A DNA stretch of 7,254 nt from the NCBI GenBank assembly GCA_030618205.1, contig JAUXDR010000050.1:1-7254 (forward strand). The letters are read 5' to 3'. This document shows, in pieces, positions 1-6,298 of this stretch. Source of the DNA: Deltaproteobacteria bacterium (lineage in GTDB: Bacteria > Desulfobacterota > Dissulfuribacteria > Dissulfuribacterales > UBA3076). The translations under genes were made by a program, and so were the position numbers. Position 1 is the stretch's first letter. Each line of letters begins with the position of its first letter. The notes beneath the pieces were generated by a model, which was not told where the DNA came from, ran no database searches, and saw only the letters and a list, made by a program, of their open reading frames with translations.

Positions 1-1007
1 CTGCCCTGGATCGCCAGGTAACTCCAGTCATCATAATCAGGAAAATCCTGTCTGATCAGAGACCTTCCCCGGTCCTGGACAGCCCATACCCCGTGGCAAA
101 CAGCACAGGCAACGAGGCCCGCGTCTTCCGGCCTGTGACCAATGCGTTTCTGGTCCATGGGCGGTCCTGAATGAGATCCTGTTTTATCTTCCAGGTGGCA
201 GCCCGTACAAGTTACATCCGGCTTCTCGCCCCAGCACGGCCCTGAATGATGGCAGTCCGTACATCCCATACCTGCCGTCCTGTGTACATCAGGGGTCATA
301 TCATGCCACTCCACGCCATAGGGCCTTTGAATGTGCTCACCCTCAACCAGGGGTACACGAAAATCATCTTCATAGTCCATCTCGAATCGTCCGTAGTAGT
401 CCCAACCAACGAAATTTCCATAGTGGCAGGAAAGGCACCGAATATCCGGGACTTTCCCACGGAATCTGTGATCCCAAGGTCCTTCGGCCTTGATACTCAG
501 ATGACATGCAGCACAGCCGGTCCCGCGAGTAGTGCCAATGTAATCGTCGCCAGGGTAATAAACGTGGCAGCGAAAGCACCTCCTCCTGAGCATATCCGAA
601 ACAAGTCCCTTTTCTGTACAAGGAGACTCTTCTATGGGCAATTCCAGCAGAGTCGGCACCTGCTCACCAGGAAAAAAACCAGACCAAACCGCCCCTATCA
701 TACCTGACAGGGTAAAATGACTGGAAGAGCCGGCTGCAGTCACCTCCTGGACGTGACATCTTCCACAGGCGCCGGCCATGCGGGTCGGGTGGGATGGCAT
801 GGGAATCAAGCCATTGTGGGCCTGGGCGCGGGTATAACCTTCAAGCCTCCCGTGATGACAGGCATTGCAGCCAATATCATGGGCAGGGTCCAACTCCACG
901 CTGTGACATCGTCTGCAGCCTGATTTACCAAGAGATGAATCCATAAAGGGGGGCTGGCATGCGGAGAGCAGACACACTACAAATATGTTAATATATAGAC
1001 GAATCAT
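1..1007 (-). CDS. Multihaem c-type cytochrome lipoprotein, at least nine haems (C-terminus outside window)
   Basis: Reading the minus strand from the ATG at 1007-1005 gives 335 residues with no stop before the left edge. All nine CxxCH haem-c motifs lie in this one frame: CRRCH 31-35, CNACH 47-51, CGRCH 81-85, CFRCH 144-148, CAACH 165-169, CLSCH 191-195, CTDCH 249-253, CTGCH 267-271 and CAVCH 301-305. The N-terminus is a short hydrophobic signal ending in the lipobox LSAC, so Cys17 is probably lipidated and the protein membrane-anchored on the periplasmic or outer side. An in-frame stop immediately precedes the ATG; the next Met (residue 22) would lose the lipobox. The role is inferred to be electron transfer in anaerobic respiration. 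Haem-free stretches (86-143 and 196-248) separate haem clusters. It resembles multihaem lipoproteins of Geobacter-type metal(loid) reduction clusters (ExtS-like), but that is recall, not proof. It is divergent from folC. No convincing Shine-Dalgarno is visible. Confidence 0.93.
   Translation of the reverse strand, partial: MIRLYINIFVVCLLSACQPPFMDSSLGKSGCRRCHSVELDPAHDIGCNACHHGRLEGYTRAQAHNGLIPMPSHPTRMAGACGRCHVQEVTAAGSSSHFTLSGMIGAVWSGFFPGEQVPTLLELPIEESPCTEKGLVSDMLRRRCFRCHVYYPGDDYIGTTRGTGCAACHLSIKAEGPWDHRFRGKVPDIRCLSCHYGNFVGWDYYGRFEMDYEDDFRVPLVEGEHIQRPYGVEWHDMTPDVHRTAGMGCTDCHHSGPCWGEKPDVTCTGCHLEDKTGSHSGPPMDQKRIGHRPEDAGLVACAVCHGVWAVQDRGRSLIRQDFPDYDDWSYLAIQG
957..1007 (-). other. Lipoprotein signal peptide with lipobox (residues 1-17 of the cytochrome)
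   Basis: The first 17 codons read as a Met-Ile-Arg start, a hydrophobic run (YINIFVVCLL) and then LSAC, matching the lipobox pattern L-[AS]-[GA]-C. Signal peptidase II would cleave before Cys17. Only one positive residue (Arg3) precedes the hydrophobic run, which is a weak n-region. Residue +2 after the lipid-bearing Cys is Gln, not Asp, so by the enterobacterial rule an outer membrane location would be allowed. How far that rule holds in this organism is unknown. Confidence 0.8.
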
Positions 1008-1127
1008 TTAATTTTAGCTCACTTCAAACTATATTTTTAGTTCTAATGCGTTTGATGTTACACTTTTTTATGCGACACACCAAATATTAAAATATCCTGA
1101 ATCGCCCGGTAGTCCGGCGGGAAAGCC
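1008..1127. promoter_or_regulatory. Divergent intergenic region between the cytochrome and folC, AT-rich
   Basis: These 120 bp separate two divergently transcribed genes, so promoters for both must lie here or overlap the coding starts. The part from about 1008 to 1095 is strongly AT-rich. On the minus strand TATAGT (1033-1028) is a fair -10 candidate for the cytochrome but has no good -35 partner. On the plus strand TTACAC (1058-1063) followed by the AT-rich run near 1083-1090 is a weak candidate for folC. A GGCGGG run at 1116-1121 sits 6 nt before the folC ATG and can act as its ribosome binding site. No regulator operator is recognisable. Box assignments are tentative. Confidence 0.35.
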
Positions 1128-2447
1128 ATGCCTTCACACAAGCATAATTTCAAAGCTGCTCTAGCCTATCTGGATAAGTTCCAGTTCCATGGTTTTCGCC
1201 TGGGCCTTGAGCGAATAAGCGCTATTTTGAATGCTTTTGGCAATCCTGAAAAAAACTATCCGTGTCTCCATGTGGCGGGGACAAACGGAAAAGGCTCTGT
1301 AAGCGCTATTATTGCAAGTATTTTACATGCGGCCGGATACAGGACAGGTCTCTACACGTCACCCCACCTATCATCCCTCAGAGAGAGATTCAGGATAGGG
1401 AATACCATGATTTCCGAGGAGGAGCTGAAAGAGCAGATCTGGAGGATCAGAGATTTCCTGGAAAGGGGCTATGAATTAAGCTACTTCGAGTTCACCACTG
1501 CAATAGCAATGGTCTGGTTTGCAGAGCAGGAAATTGACCTGGCAATTTTTGAGACCGGTCTCGGAGGCAGGTTGGACGCCACTAACATAGTCACTCCCCT
1601 AGTCTCTGTTATTACAAATATTTCCCTGGAACATCAGGCCTTTCTGGGTAGCAGTATTCCTGAAATAGCCAGGGAAAAGGCGGGCATTATCAAGAAGGGT
1701 GTACCAGTGATCACCGGGGTCAGGGAACAGCCTGCTCTCTCTGTTATATTGGATAGATGTCTTGAGCTGAATGCCCCTGTTTGGGAGATTGGCCGTGACT
1801 TTGATGTAGAAGAGCATGGGAATTCGGGAATTGACTATAAAGGGGAATTTCTTAAAATCAACGGATTGGATCTGGCCCTGAAGGGCAGGCATCAGGCCAC
1901 AAACGCCGGCCTTGCCATAGCGGCCTGTGAGAGGTTGATAAAGCAAGGATTCAGGGTCACTGATACCGCAGTCAGAAATGGATGCAGAGACGTCTATTGG
2001 CCGGGTCGCGGGGAGCTGCTGAAGGGGAGCTGCAGGGTGTTGCTTGATGGGGCCCATAACTTAGGTGGTTTACGGTCACTCAAAGACCTTCTTGCCCGGT
2101 TAAACACGACCCCGGGAGACAAGGACAGGAACTTCCATACTCTCCTTTGGGCCTGTTCTGATGAGAGCGGAGACAAGGACTTTGTAGCCATGCTCAGGCA
2201 GATAGCGTCTCTGTTCGGACAAATCATCATCACAGAGCCCCCTGGCCCCAGGGTGCCGGTCACATTAGAAAGGTGGAGAAGGAGTAACATCCCGAAAGAT
2301 ATGACTCTGGAACAAAACTGGCAGAAGGCCCTGAATAAGGCACTTTCAAACTGCGGCAAGGAGGATCTGCTCTGCGTGGCAGGCTCGCTTTACCTTGTGG
2401 GAGCGGTGAGAGAGGAATTGATGGAGAGAGAATTTGTTTGCATATAA
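1128..2447 (+). CDS. folC: Bifunctional dihydrofolate synthase / folylpolyglutamate synthase FolC
   Basis: This 439-residue cytosolic Mur-ligase-family enzyme joins L-glutamate by ATP to dihydropteroate and to reduced folates, making dihydrofolate and polyglutamylated folates. The family motifs appear in order: the ATP-binding P-loop GTNGKGS (51-57), YTSPHL (76-81), the FETGLGGRLDATN block (141-153) with the likely Mg ligand Glu142, NISLEHQAFLG (164-174) with His169, EKAGIIK (183-189) with the lysine usually carbamylated in this fold, GRHQATNAG (253-261), and DGAHN (307-311) opening the C-terminal Mur ligase domain. The C-terminal GSLYLVG (419-425) is also typical. Length matches the family norm. 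The ATG at 1128 is supported by a purine-rich GGCGGG 6 nt upstream and by family N-terminus alignment (LGLERI about 25 residues before the P-loop). Whether both activities are present cannot be settled from sequence. The last 58 bp overlap the convergent recD2 gene. Confidence 0.96.
   Translation: MPSHKHNFKAALAYLDKFQFHGFRLGLERISAILNAFGNPEKNYPCLHVAGTNGKGSVSAIIASILHAAGYRTGLYTSPHLSSLRERFRIGNTMISEEELKEQIWRIRDFLERGYELSYFEFTTAIAMVWFAEQEIDLAIFETGLGGRLDATNIVTPLVSVITNISLEHQAFLGSSIPEIAREKAGIIKKGVPVITGVREQPALSVILDRCLELNAPVWEIGRDFDVEEHGNSGIDYKGEFLKINGLDLALKGRHQATNAGLAIAACERLIKQGFRVTDTAVRNGCRDVYWPGRGELLKGSCRVLLDGAHNLGGLRSLKDLLARLNTTPGDKDRNFHTLLWACSDESGDKDFVAMLRQIASLFGQIIITEPPGPRVPVTLERWRRSNIPKDMTLEQNWQKALNKALSNCGKEDLLCVAGSLYLVGAVREELMEREFVCI
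2390..2447. other. 58-bp tail-to-tail overlap of folC and recD2 coding sequences
   Basis: The folC stop (TAA, 2445-2447) lies inside the 3' coding end of recD2, and the recD2 stop (TAA on the minus strand, 2392-2390) lies inside folC. The folC side encodes the conserved GSLYLVG strand, so this stretch is constrained by folC. The recD2 side encodes a Ser/Thr-rich tail beyond the conserved helicase motifs. There is therefore no room for a hairpin terminator between the two genes. Confidence 0.9.
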
Positions 2448-4750
2448 TGCAGCCCCAGCCAGGTCTGGCGCTTAACTCCCTCCATGTTGGTGCAGGCCCG
2501 TCTCAAGGCATACCTCTGGCCGATCAGGTACACTTTTTCTTCAGCCCTGGTTATAGCTGTATAGAACCATTTGTTGTTGAGCATTATAAAGTGTGAATTA
2601 GTAAGGGGAATGACCACAATACGATACTGGCTTCCCTGCGCCTTGTGGACTGTGAGGGCATAGGCCAGCTCGATTATATCCCCGAGATGGTCAAAATAAT
2701 ATGCCACGACTATCCTTTCCGGATAGACAACATAAAACTGCTCAGTCTCAGGATCAATCTTTGAGATAAGGCCAACGTGCCCATTAAAGACCCGCCTGAA
2801 CTCTTCAGACTCGAACTTTTTCCCCTGTTTTATGAACTTGGCCCAGGTCATTACCTGCATGTCCCTGTTCTGGAGATGAACCACCTTGTCACCTTCCCTT
2901 ATTGTTATGCCTGCCCTTGTCACACCGCCGCTTCCATGATTAAGGATGTCCTGAAGGTTTGTATTTAATATCTCTGTACCCAATTGACCTATTCTCATCG
3001 GGGTGAGCACCTGAAAATCCCATACGGGGTGGTTGAGGCGTCCCTTATATTCCCTGGCAAGCCCAAGAACACGATCAAGGATGGCCTGATTATTTTCTTC
3101 TCTCAGGAGTTTTAGTTCTTTTTCTGTCCGGTCTTTCTTCAGTACGTATATATTATGACGTTCTATCTTCTCAAAGGCAAAATCTCGCCACCCTGACGCC
3201 TCAATTTCCCTAGGGATCTTCCCCTGACGGATTTCGTTGGCAAAAAGGGTAAGCACGCTCCCTTCACTCTGACGGTATATCCGGGTAAGGTGCACTGCAG
3301 GTATCAGCCCTGCGGCCAGCATGTCTCCAAAGACGTTCCCTGCTCCTATCGGTGGGAGCTGTGCCGGGTCTCCCACAATCAACAAAAGGGTGCCGGGCTT
3401 CAAGGCTTTGGCAAGGCGATAGAAAAGGGGCAGGCTCACCATGGATGCCTCATCCAGAACAACCACCCTGTGGGGTAACGGATTTTCCGGCCCGTGCTCG
3501 AATCTCCCTTCGCCTTTGTACTTGAGGAGGCTATGAATCGTCAGGGCATTGTACCCGGTTGCCTTTCTGAGTCTTGCTGAGGCCATGCCGGTAAAGGCGC
3601 AGCAGACTATATCATCCCGGTCGGCATAGTGCCTTGAGAGAAGATCCAGCATGACCCGACAGACTGTGGTCTTTCCTGTGCCGGCATAACCGGCAAGGCC
3701 AAAGACTATCCTGGGCTCGGTGGCGACCCGTAGTACTATCTCCCGCTGTTCAGGGGCAAATTCAATACCGACGGTATCCTCATAATGATCAAGGAATTCC
3801 TTCACCACATCAACAGGGATGATCGGCCTTTTGCACGCTTTTGATCTTGCAATAGAGAAGTCCCTGAGCCAGTCCTCCATATAGCGATAGGCGGCAAGAC
3901 CGGTCTTTCCTTTGTCATCCCGTACTAAGGTGCCGTCAAGGATCATGGGTTTCAGCACCCCCCTTATCAGGGATTCACCCGGAACCTTTTCATCTGTTGA
4001 AAGCACCTCTGTTACTGCCTGGATAAAGGTCTCATCAGGAAGATAAGAGTGGCCTTCTGTCTCTGCGGTCTCGACAAGTACGTGACTGACAGCCGCCCGG
4101 ATCCTTTCAGGTGACTCAGGCTTGATTCCTAGTCCAAGGGCTATCCTGTCTGCCGTCTTAAAACCTATGCCCCGGACTTCAGTTAAGCTGTAAGGATCCC
4201 TCCTTACAGTCTCAAGTGCATGATCGCCAAAATGATTGTATATCCTTATTAAGAGATTGGGTGTTATCTTTCCGCCGTGTCCTGTCAGATACTCTGAAAG
4301 TGCCCTTAGATTCCTATGTTTGTGCCAGGAGTGTTTTATAAGGGCGAGACGCTTTTGCTTTATCCCCTTGACCTTGAGAAGTTCATCCGGCTGGTTTTCC
4401 AGGATATGTAATAGCTCCTCTTCGCCGTAACGTTCCAATAGCTGCAGCGCGAGCTTCTCTCCCAGTCCCTTCACTACCTTGGATAAAAAGAAAAGCAGTT
4501 CGCTTCCCATGAGATTACAGCTCGAAAAGGCAAACTGCCTGCCGTACTTGGTGACGGTCCAGGACCCGGAAAACTGAAATTCCGTGCCTTCCAGACCGGC
4601 CTGATTCAAAAGCTCAGGCACATGGCCTATGGCTGTGAACCTTGCTCCTTTGGCAGGATGTATCCTGAGAACAGCAAAGCCCGTATCAGGCGACGCATAT
4701 GTAACCCGCTCAATGCGGCCACGAAGGGTCAGTTCTTGATTTGAGGACAT
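2390..4750 (-). CDS. recD2: RecD2-like ATP-dependent 5'-3' DNA helicase (SF1B, YrrC family)
   Basis: About 786 residues from the ATG at 4750. RecD2 helicases unwind DNA 5' to 3' and act in repair and replication-fork maintenance without RecBC. Order of parts (numbering from this ATG): an N-terminal OB-like segment (LRGRIERVTY, about residues 9-18), helix-hairpin-helix segments near 92-130 and 189-209 (VRGIGFKTADRIALGLGI), Walker A GYAGTGKTT (354-362), Walker B VVVLDEAS with DE at 433-434, motif III GDPAQLPPIG (460-469), motif IV RIYRQ (490-494), motif V LTVHKAQGSQY (699-709) and motif VI TAITRA (731-736). All key helicase residues are intact and the length is normal. The open frame extends upstream to a TTG at 4798 and includes a GTG at 4774 preceded at 3 nt by AAAAGGA. 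The ATG is preferred because the family homology starts just after it, but it lacks a clear ribosome site. About 20 residues follow the usual family end, and the last 18 codons overlap folC. Confidence 0.94.
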   Translation of the reverse strand: MSSNQELTLRGRIERVTYASPDTGFAVLRIHPAKGARFTAIGHVPELLNQAGLEGTEFQFSGSWTVTKYGRQFAFSSCNLMGSELLFFLSKVVKGLGEKLALQLLERYGEEELLHILENQPDELLKVKGIKQKRLALIKHSWHKHRNLRALSEYLTGHGGKITPNLLIRIYNHFGDHALETVRRDPYSLTEVRGIGFKTADRIALGLGIKPESPERIRAAVSHVLVETAETEGHSYLPDETFIQAVTEVLSTDEKVPGESLIRGVLKPMILDGTLVRDDKGKTGLAAYRYMEDWLRDFSIARSKACKRPIIPVDVVKEFLDHYEDTVGIEFAPEQREIVLRVATEPRIVFGLAGYAGTGKTTVCRVMLDLLSRHYADRDDIVCCAFTGMASARLRKATGYNALTIHSLLKYKGEGRFEHGPENPLPHRVVVLDEASMVSLPLFYRLAKALKPGTLLLIVGDPAQLPPIGAGNVFGDMLAAGLIPAVHLTRIYRQSEGSVLTLFANEIRQGKIPREIEASGWRDFAFEKIERHNIYVLKKDRTEKELKLLREENNQAILDRVLGLAREYKGRLNHPVWDFQVLTPMRIGQLGTEILNTNLQDILNHGSGGVTRAGITIREGDKVVHLQNRDMQVMTWAKFIKQGKKFESEEFRRVFNGHVGLISKIDPETEQFYVVYPERIVVAYYFDHLGDIIELAYALTVHKAQGSQYRIVVIPLTNSHFIMLNNKWFYTAITRAEEKVYLIGQRYALRRACTNMEGVKRQTWLGLHYMQTNSLSINSSLTAPTR

Positions 4751-4857
4751 AAGCACAATCGCATTATTAGCCACATATCCTTTTCTTCGCCACTGCAAGT
4801 GGCTTCGGATTCATCATAATAAAAAAGTAATAAGTGAGCCACTAGTTTGAAAATTGG

Positions 4858-4960
4858 TAAACGTTCACGGAACGTTGAAATTAGAAAATCCAGCCCAATG
4901 CATCCGGCAATATCCCCAATTTCTACTTTCCAATTTCAAGCTTCAAGCCGTGAACGGCTA
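4858..4960. repeat. Imperfect long inverted repeat, possibly a degenerate palindromic interspersed element
   Basis: The left arm contains CGTTCACGG (4862-4870), then TTGAAATT (4875-4882), then AGAAA (4883-4887). The right arm, read on the opposite strand, has the same three blocks in the same order: CGTTCACGG (4956-4948), TTGAAATT (4939-4932) and AGAAA (4924-4920), with insertions between them. About 32 nt lie between the arms. Each outer end has its own small palindrome: AACGTTC-ACG-GAACGTT (4860-4876) and AGCCGT-GA-ACGGCT (4946-4959). This nested symmetry suggests a foldable mobile or regulatory repeat rather than chance. Its copy number elsewhere is unknown from this window. Confidence 0.6.
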
Positions 4961-4976
4961 CGAAAATTGTTTATAT

Positions 4977-5006
4977 CTCTTAAATTTTTTAAGAGTAGGT
5001 TTTTTT
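4977..5006 (+). terminator. AT-rich perfect hairpin followed by a T run (weak terminator-like or leader element)
   Basis: CTCTTAAA (4977-4984), a TTT loop and TTTAAGAG (4988-4995) form a perfect 8-bp stem. Four nucleotides later there are seven T residues (5000-5006). The stem has only three G-C pairs, so termination would be weak. No plus-strand gene ends just upstream, so it may instead be a leader structure of the gene at 5141 or a chance AT-rich palindrome. Confidence 0.3.
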
Positions 5007-5128
5007 ACAACAACCAGAGTCTCAATTTATTTCTTTAAATTTCAATAAGTTATATCTAATAAAGTCACGGTGTATTTCTTGCGATCTAGCCTGGATAAAC
5101 TTGATCTACAACAAATTTAGCCAGATAT

Positions 5129-5134
5129 GGAGGT
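5129..5134 (+). promoter_or_regulatory. Strong Shine-Dalgarno for the FN3/PKD secreted protein
   Basis: GGAGGT lies 6 nt before the ATG at 5141. This fixes the start at 5141 rather than at the second in-frame ATG at 5150, which would be 15 nt away. It is the best ribosome binding site in the window. Confidence 0.85.
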
Positions 5135-5140
5135 CCTGTA

Positions 5141-6208
5141 ATGACCGCAATGAAAAGTATACCAAACTTAATTTCCCCAAAATTTTATTTGTTTATTTGC
5201 GCGTTTTTTTCGTGGATTATTCTATTGTCCCCGCAAAATGCTGCAACCGCTTACGCAGAAAGCGCGACACTGTCTTGGGACGCGGTCTATGCGCCGGATC
5301 TCGAAGGATATGTAGTATACTGGGGCACTACTTCCATTAATTATGATGAGTGTCAGGCTGTGGGCGACATTACCTCTTTTGAGATTACCGGGTTGGAGCC
5401 AGGGCAAACATATTACTTGGCGGTAACAGCGATGGATCTTGCCGGGCAGGAGAGCGATTTCTCTGACGAGATATTTTACACAACCTCACCATATATCGAA
5501 AACCAACCCCCGGTTGCATTGGCATCGGCTGATGTTGTTGTGGGACAAGTTCCTCTGTCAGTTAACTTTGATGCATCCAAATCTGATGACCCGGATGGAA
5601 ATATAATTTCCTATAATTGGACCTTTGGCGATGGTGAGTCCTCCGATGAGATTTATCCTAGCCATCCTTATGTGCAGCCTGGTATATACACTGTTCAACT
5701 CACTGTCACAGATTCCGACGAGGCTATAGGTACAGATGCATTAGAAATAGTAGTTATTGAAGAAATACCTGAGGTTGCCATTAACTTCCAGCCTTCCAAA
5801 GCTGAGGTCCCGGAGGGATTTTTGCCGGATAGCGGCTATAGCTATGAAGAAGAAAGAGGTTATGGTTGGAATGGCATTGGAAGGCTGTTCCCAGTTGATA
5901 GAAATAGTGCTTCGTCTCCAGACCAGCAGCATGATACATTCATGTATATCTATCCATACCAACAGTGGGAAATGGCAGTACCTGACGGCACTTACGAGGT
6001 CACAGTCAGTATAGGTGATCCCAAAAAATCATTATACGCACAAAATATACAGGCAGAAGGACAAATAATCTTCAATAACGCAAGCGTCGCAAGGGGCTGT
6101 TGGATTGAAGAAACAGTTACCGTCGAAGTCACAGATGGTAAGCTTACGCTGACCTTCATGGGCGGAAGATATGTCCAGGCAAATTATGTGGTAGTAAAAT
6201 TACTATAG
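5141..6208 (+). CDS. Secreted FN3-PKD protein with C-terminal malectin/carbohydrate-binding-like domain
   Basis: A 355-residue exported protein. A long Sec signal (hydrophobic run about 15-30) ends in AYA-ES, so cleavage is expected after Ala39. Residues about 41-115 are a fibronectin type III domain (ATLSWDAV start, LEGYVVYWG, then LEPGQTYYLAVTAMD). Residues about 122-206 are a PKD domain with SKSDDPDGNI and the hallmark WTFGDGES (160-167). Residues about 212-355 form a beta-rich domain with INFQPSKAEVPEGF, YGWN, NSASSPDQQHDTF, VPDGTYEVTVSIGDP and TVEVTDGKLTLTFMGG; this pattern recurs in extracellular bacterial proteins and resembles malectin or rhamnogalacturonan-lyase-type galactose-binding domains. 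No catalytic domain, lipobox, PEP-CTERM or LPXTG-type anchor is seen, so it is probably released or held by other surface molecules. The role is inferred as adhesion or glycan binding. It is transcribed alone, convergent with the TPR gene. Confidence 0.88.
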   Translation: MTAMKSIPNLISPKFYLFICAFFSWIILLSPQNAATAYAESATLSWDAVYAPDLEGYVVYWGTTSINYDECQAVGDITSFEITGLEPGQTYYLAVTAMDLAGQESDFSDEIFYTTSPYIENQPPVALASADVVVGQVPLSVNFDASKSDDPDGNIISYNWTFGDGESSDEIYPSHPYVQPGIYTVQLTVTDSDEAIGTDALEIVVIEEIPEVAINFQPSKAEVPEGFLPDSGYSYEEERGYGWNGIGRLFPVDRNSASSPDQQHDTFMYIYPYQQWEMAVPDGTYEVTVSIGDPKKSLYAQNIQAEGQIIFNNASVARGCWIEETVTVEVTDGKLTLTFMGGRYVQANYVVVKLL

Positions 6209-6241
6209 CCGGAGTAGCAAGACTGAACCCACCTTAAAACT

Positions 6242-6268
6242 CATGCCCCAGCCTTTGGCTGGGGCATG
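6242..6268. terminator. GC-rich 12-bp hairpin, probable bidirectional terminator
   Basis: CATGCCCCAGCC (6242-6253), a TTT loop and GGCTGGGGCATG (6257-6268) form a perfect 12-bp stem between two convergent genes: the FN3/PKD gene ends 33 nt to the left and the TPR gene ends 30 nt to the right. On the plus strand it is followed by CCTGTTT, and on the minus strand by AGTTTT. Both U tracts are short but usable, so it likely ends both transcripts. Confidence 0.85.
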
Positions 6269-6277
6269 CCTGTTTCG

Positions 6278-6291
6278 GCATGGTGCCATGC
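6278..6291. repeat. Small second palindrome beside the terminator
   Basis: GCATGG-TG-CCATGC is a perfect 6-bp inverted repeat with a 2-nt centre, 9 nt right of the main hairpin and 7 nt beyond the TPR gene stop. The GCATG core also occurs in the main hairpin, so the two stems could compete. With a two-base loop a real RNA stem would have to open at least one pair. Function is not clear; it may assist termination of the minus-strand transcript. Confidence 0.45.
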
Positions 6292-6298
6292 GAGCATT

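Larger units (their letters stand above)
4751..5140. other. Gene-free stretch between recD2 and the secreted FN3/PKD gene
   Basis: About 340-390 bp, depending on the recD2 start, hold no convincing gene. Two short open frames on the plus strand (about 4847-5048) begin with TTG, have no ribosome binding site and translate into low-complexity Phe/Asn/Lys-rich peptides. The left part carries an imperfect inverted repeat (4858-4960). The middle holds a small AT-rich perfect hairpin followed by seven T residues. The right part (about 5030-5128) is AT-rich leader sequence ending in a strong Shine-Dalgarno. The promoters of two divergent genes must lie here, but I could not assign a convincing -35/-10 pair for either. 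It does not match the c-di-GMP riboswitch or other riboswitch cores I know. Confidence 0.6.

Noticed and set aside
370..621. Minus-strand 83-residue open frame inside the cytochrome
   Set aside because: It is in another minus-strand frame overlapping the haem motifs; the haem frame explains the region.
791..806. A possible tenth haem motif read from ATGGCAT on the plus strand
   Set aside because: It is out of frame with the other nine and the first cysteine codon is missing (a stop codon reads there).
246..923. Two plus-strand open frames (246-707 and 717-923)
   Set aside because: They lie opposite the nine-haem cytochrome frame, which has consistent CxxCH motifs and a signal peptide. Their translations show no family features.
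1599..2359. Minus-strand open frames inside folC
   Set aside because: They are antisense shadows of a complete folC with all family motifs intact.
4946..4959. AGCCGTGAACGGCT as a stand-alone operator
   Set aside because: It is the outer end of the longer inverted repeat and has no link to a regulator gene here, so it is treated as part of that element.
4847..5048. Two small plus-strand frames in the recD2 to FN3/PKD gap
   Set aside because: They begin with TTG, have no ribosome binding site, overlap each other in different frames, run through the inverted repeat and encode low-complexity AT-driven peptides.
5041..5128. Riboswitch or sigma-54 promoter upstream of the secreted protein gene
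   Set aside because: I saw no GG-N10-GC type -24/-12 boxes and no recognisable riboswitch core; only AT-rich leader sequence.
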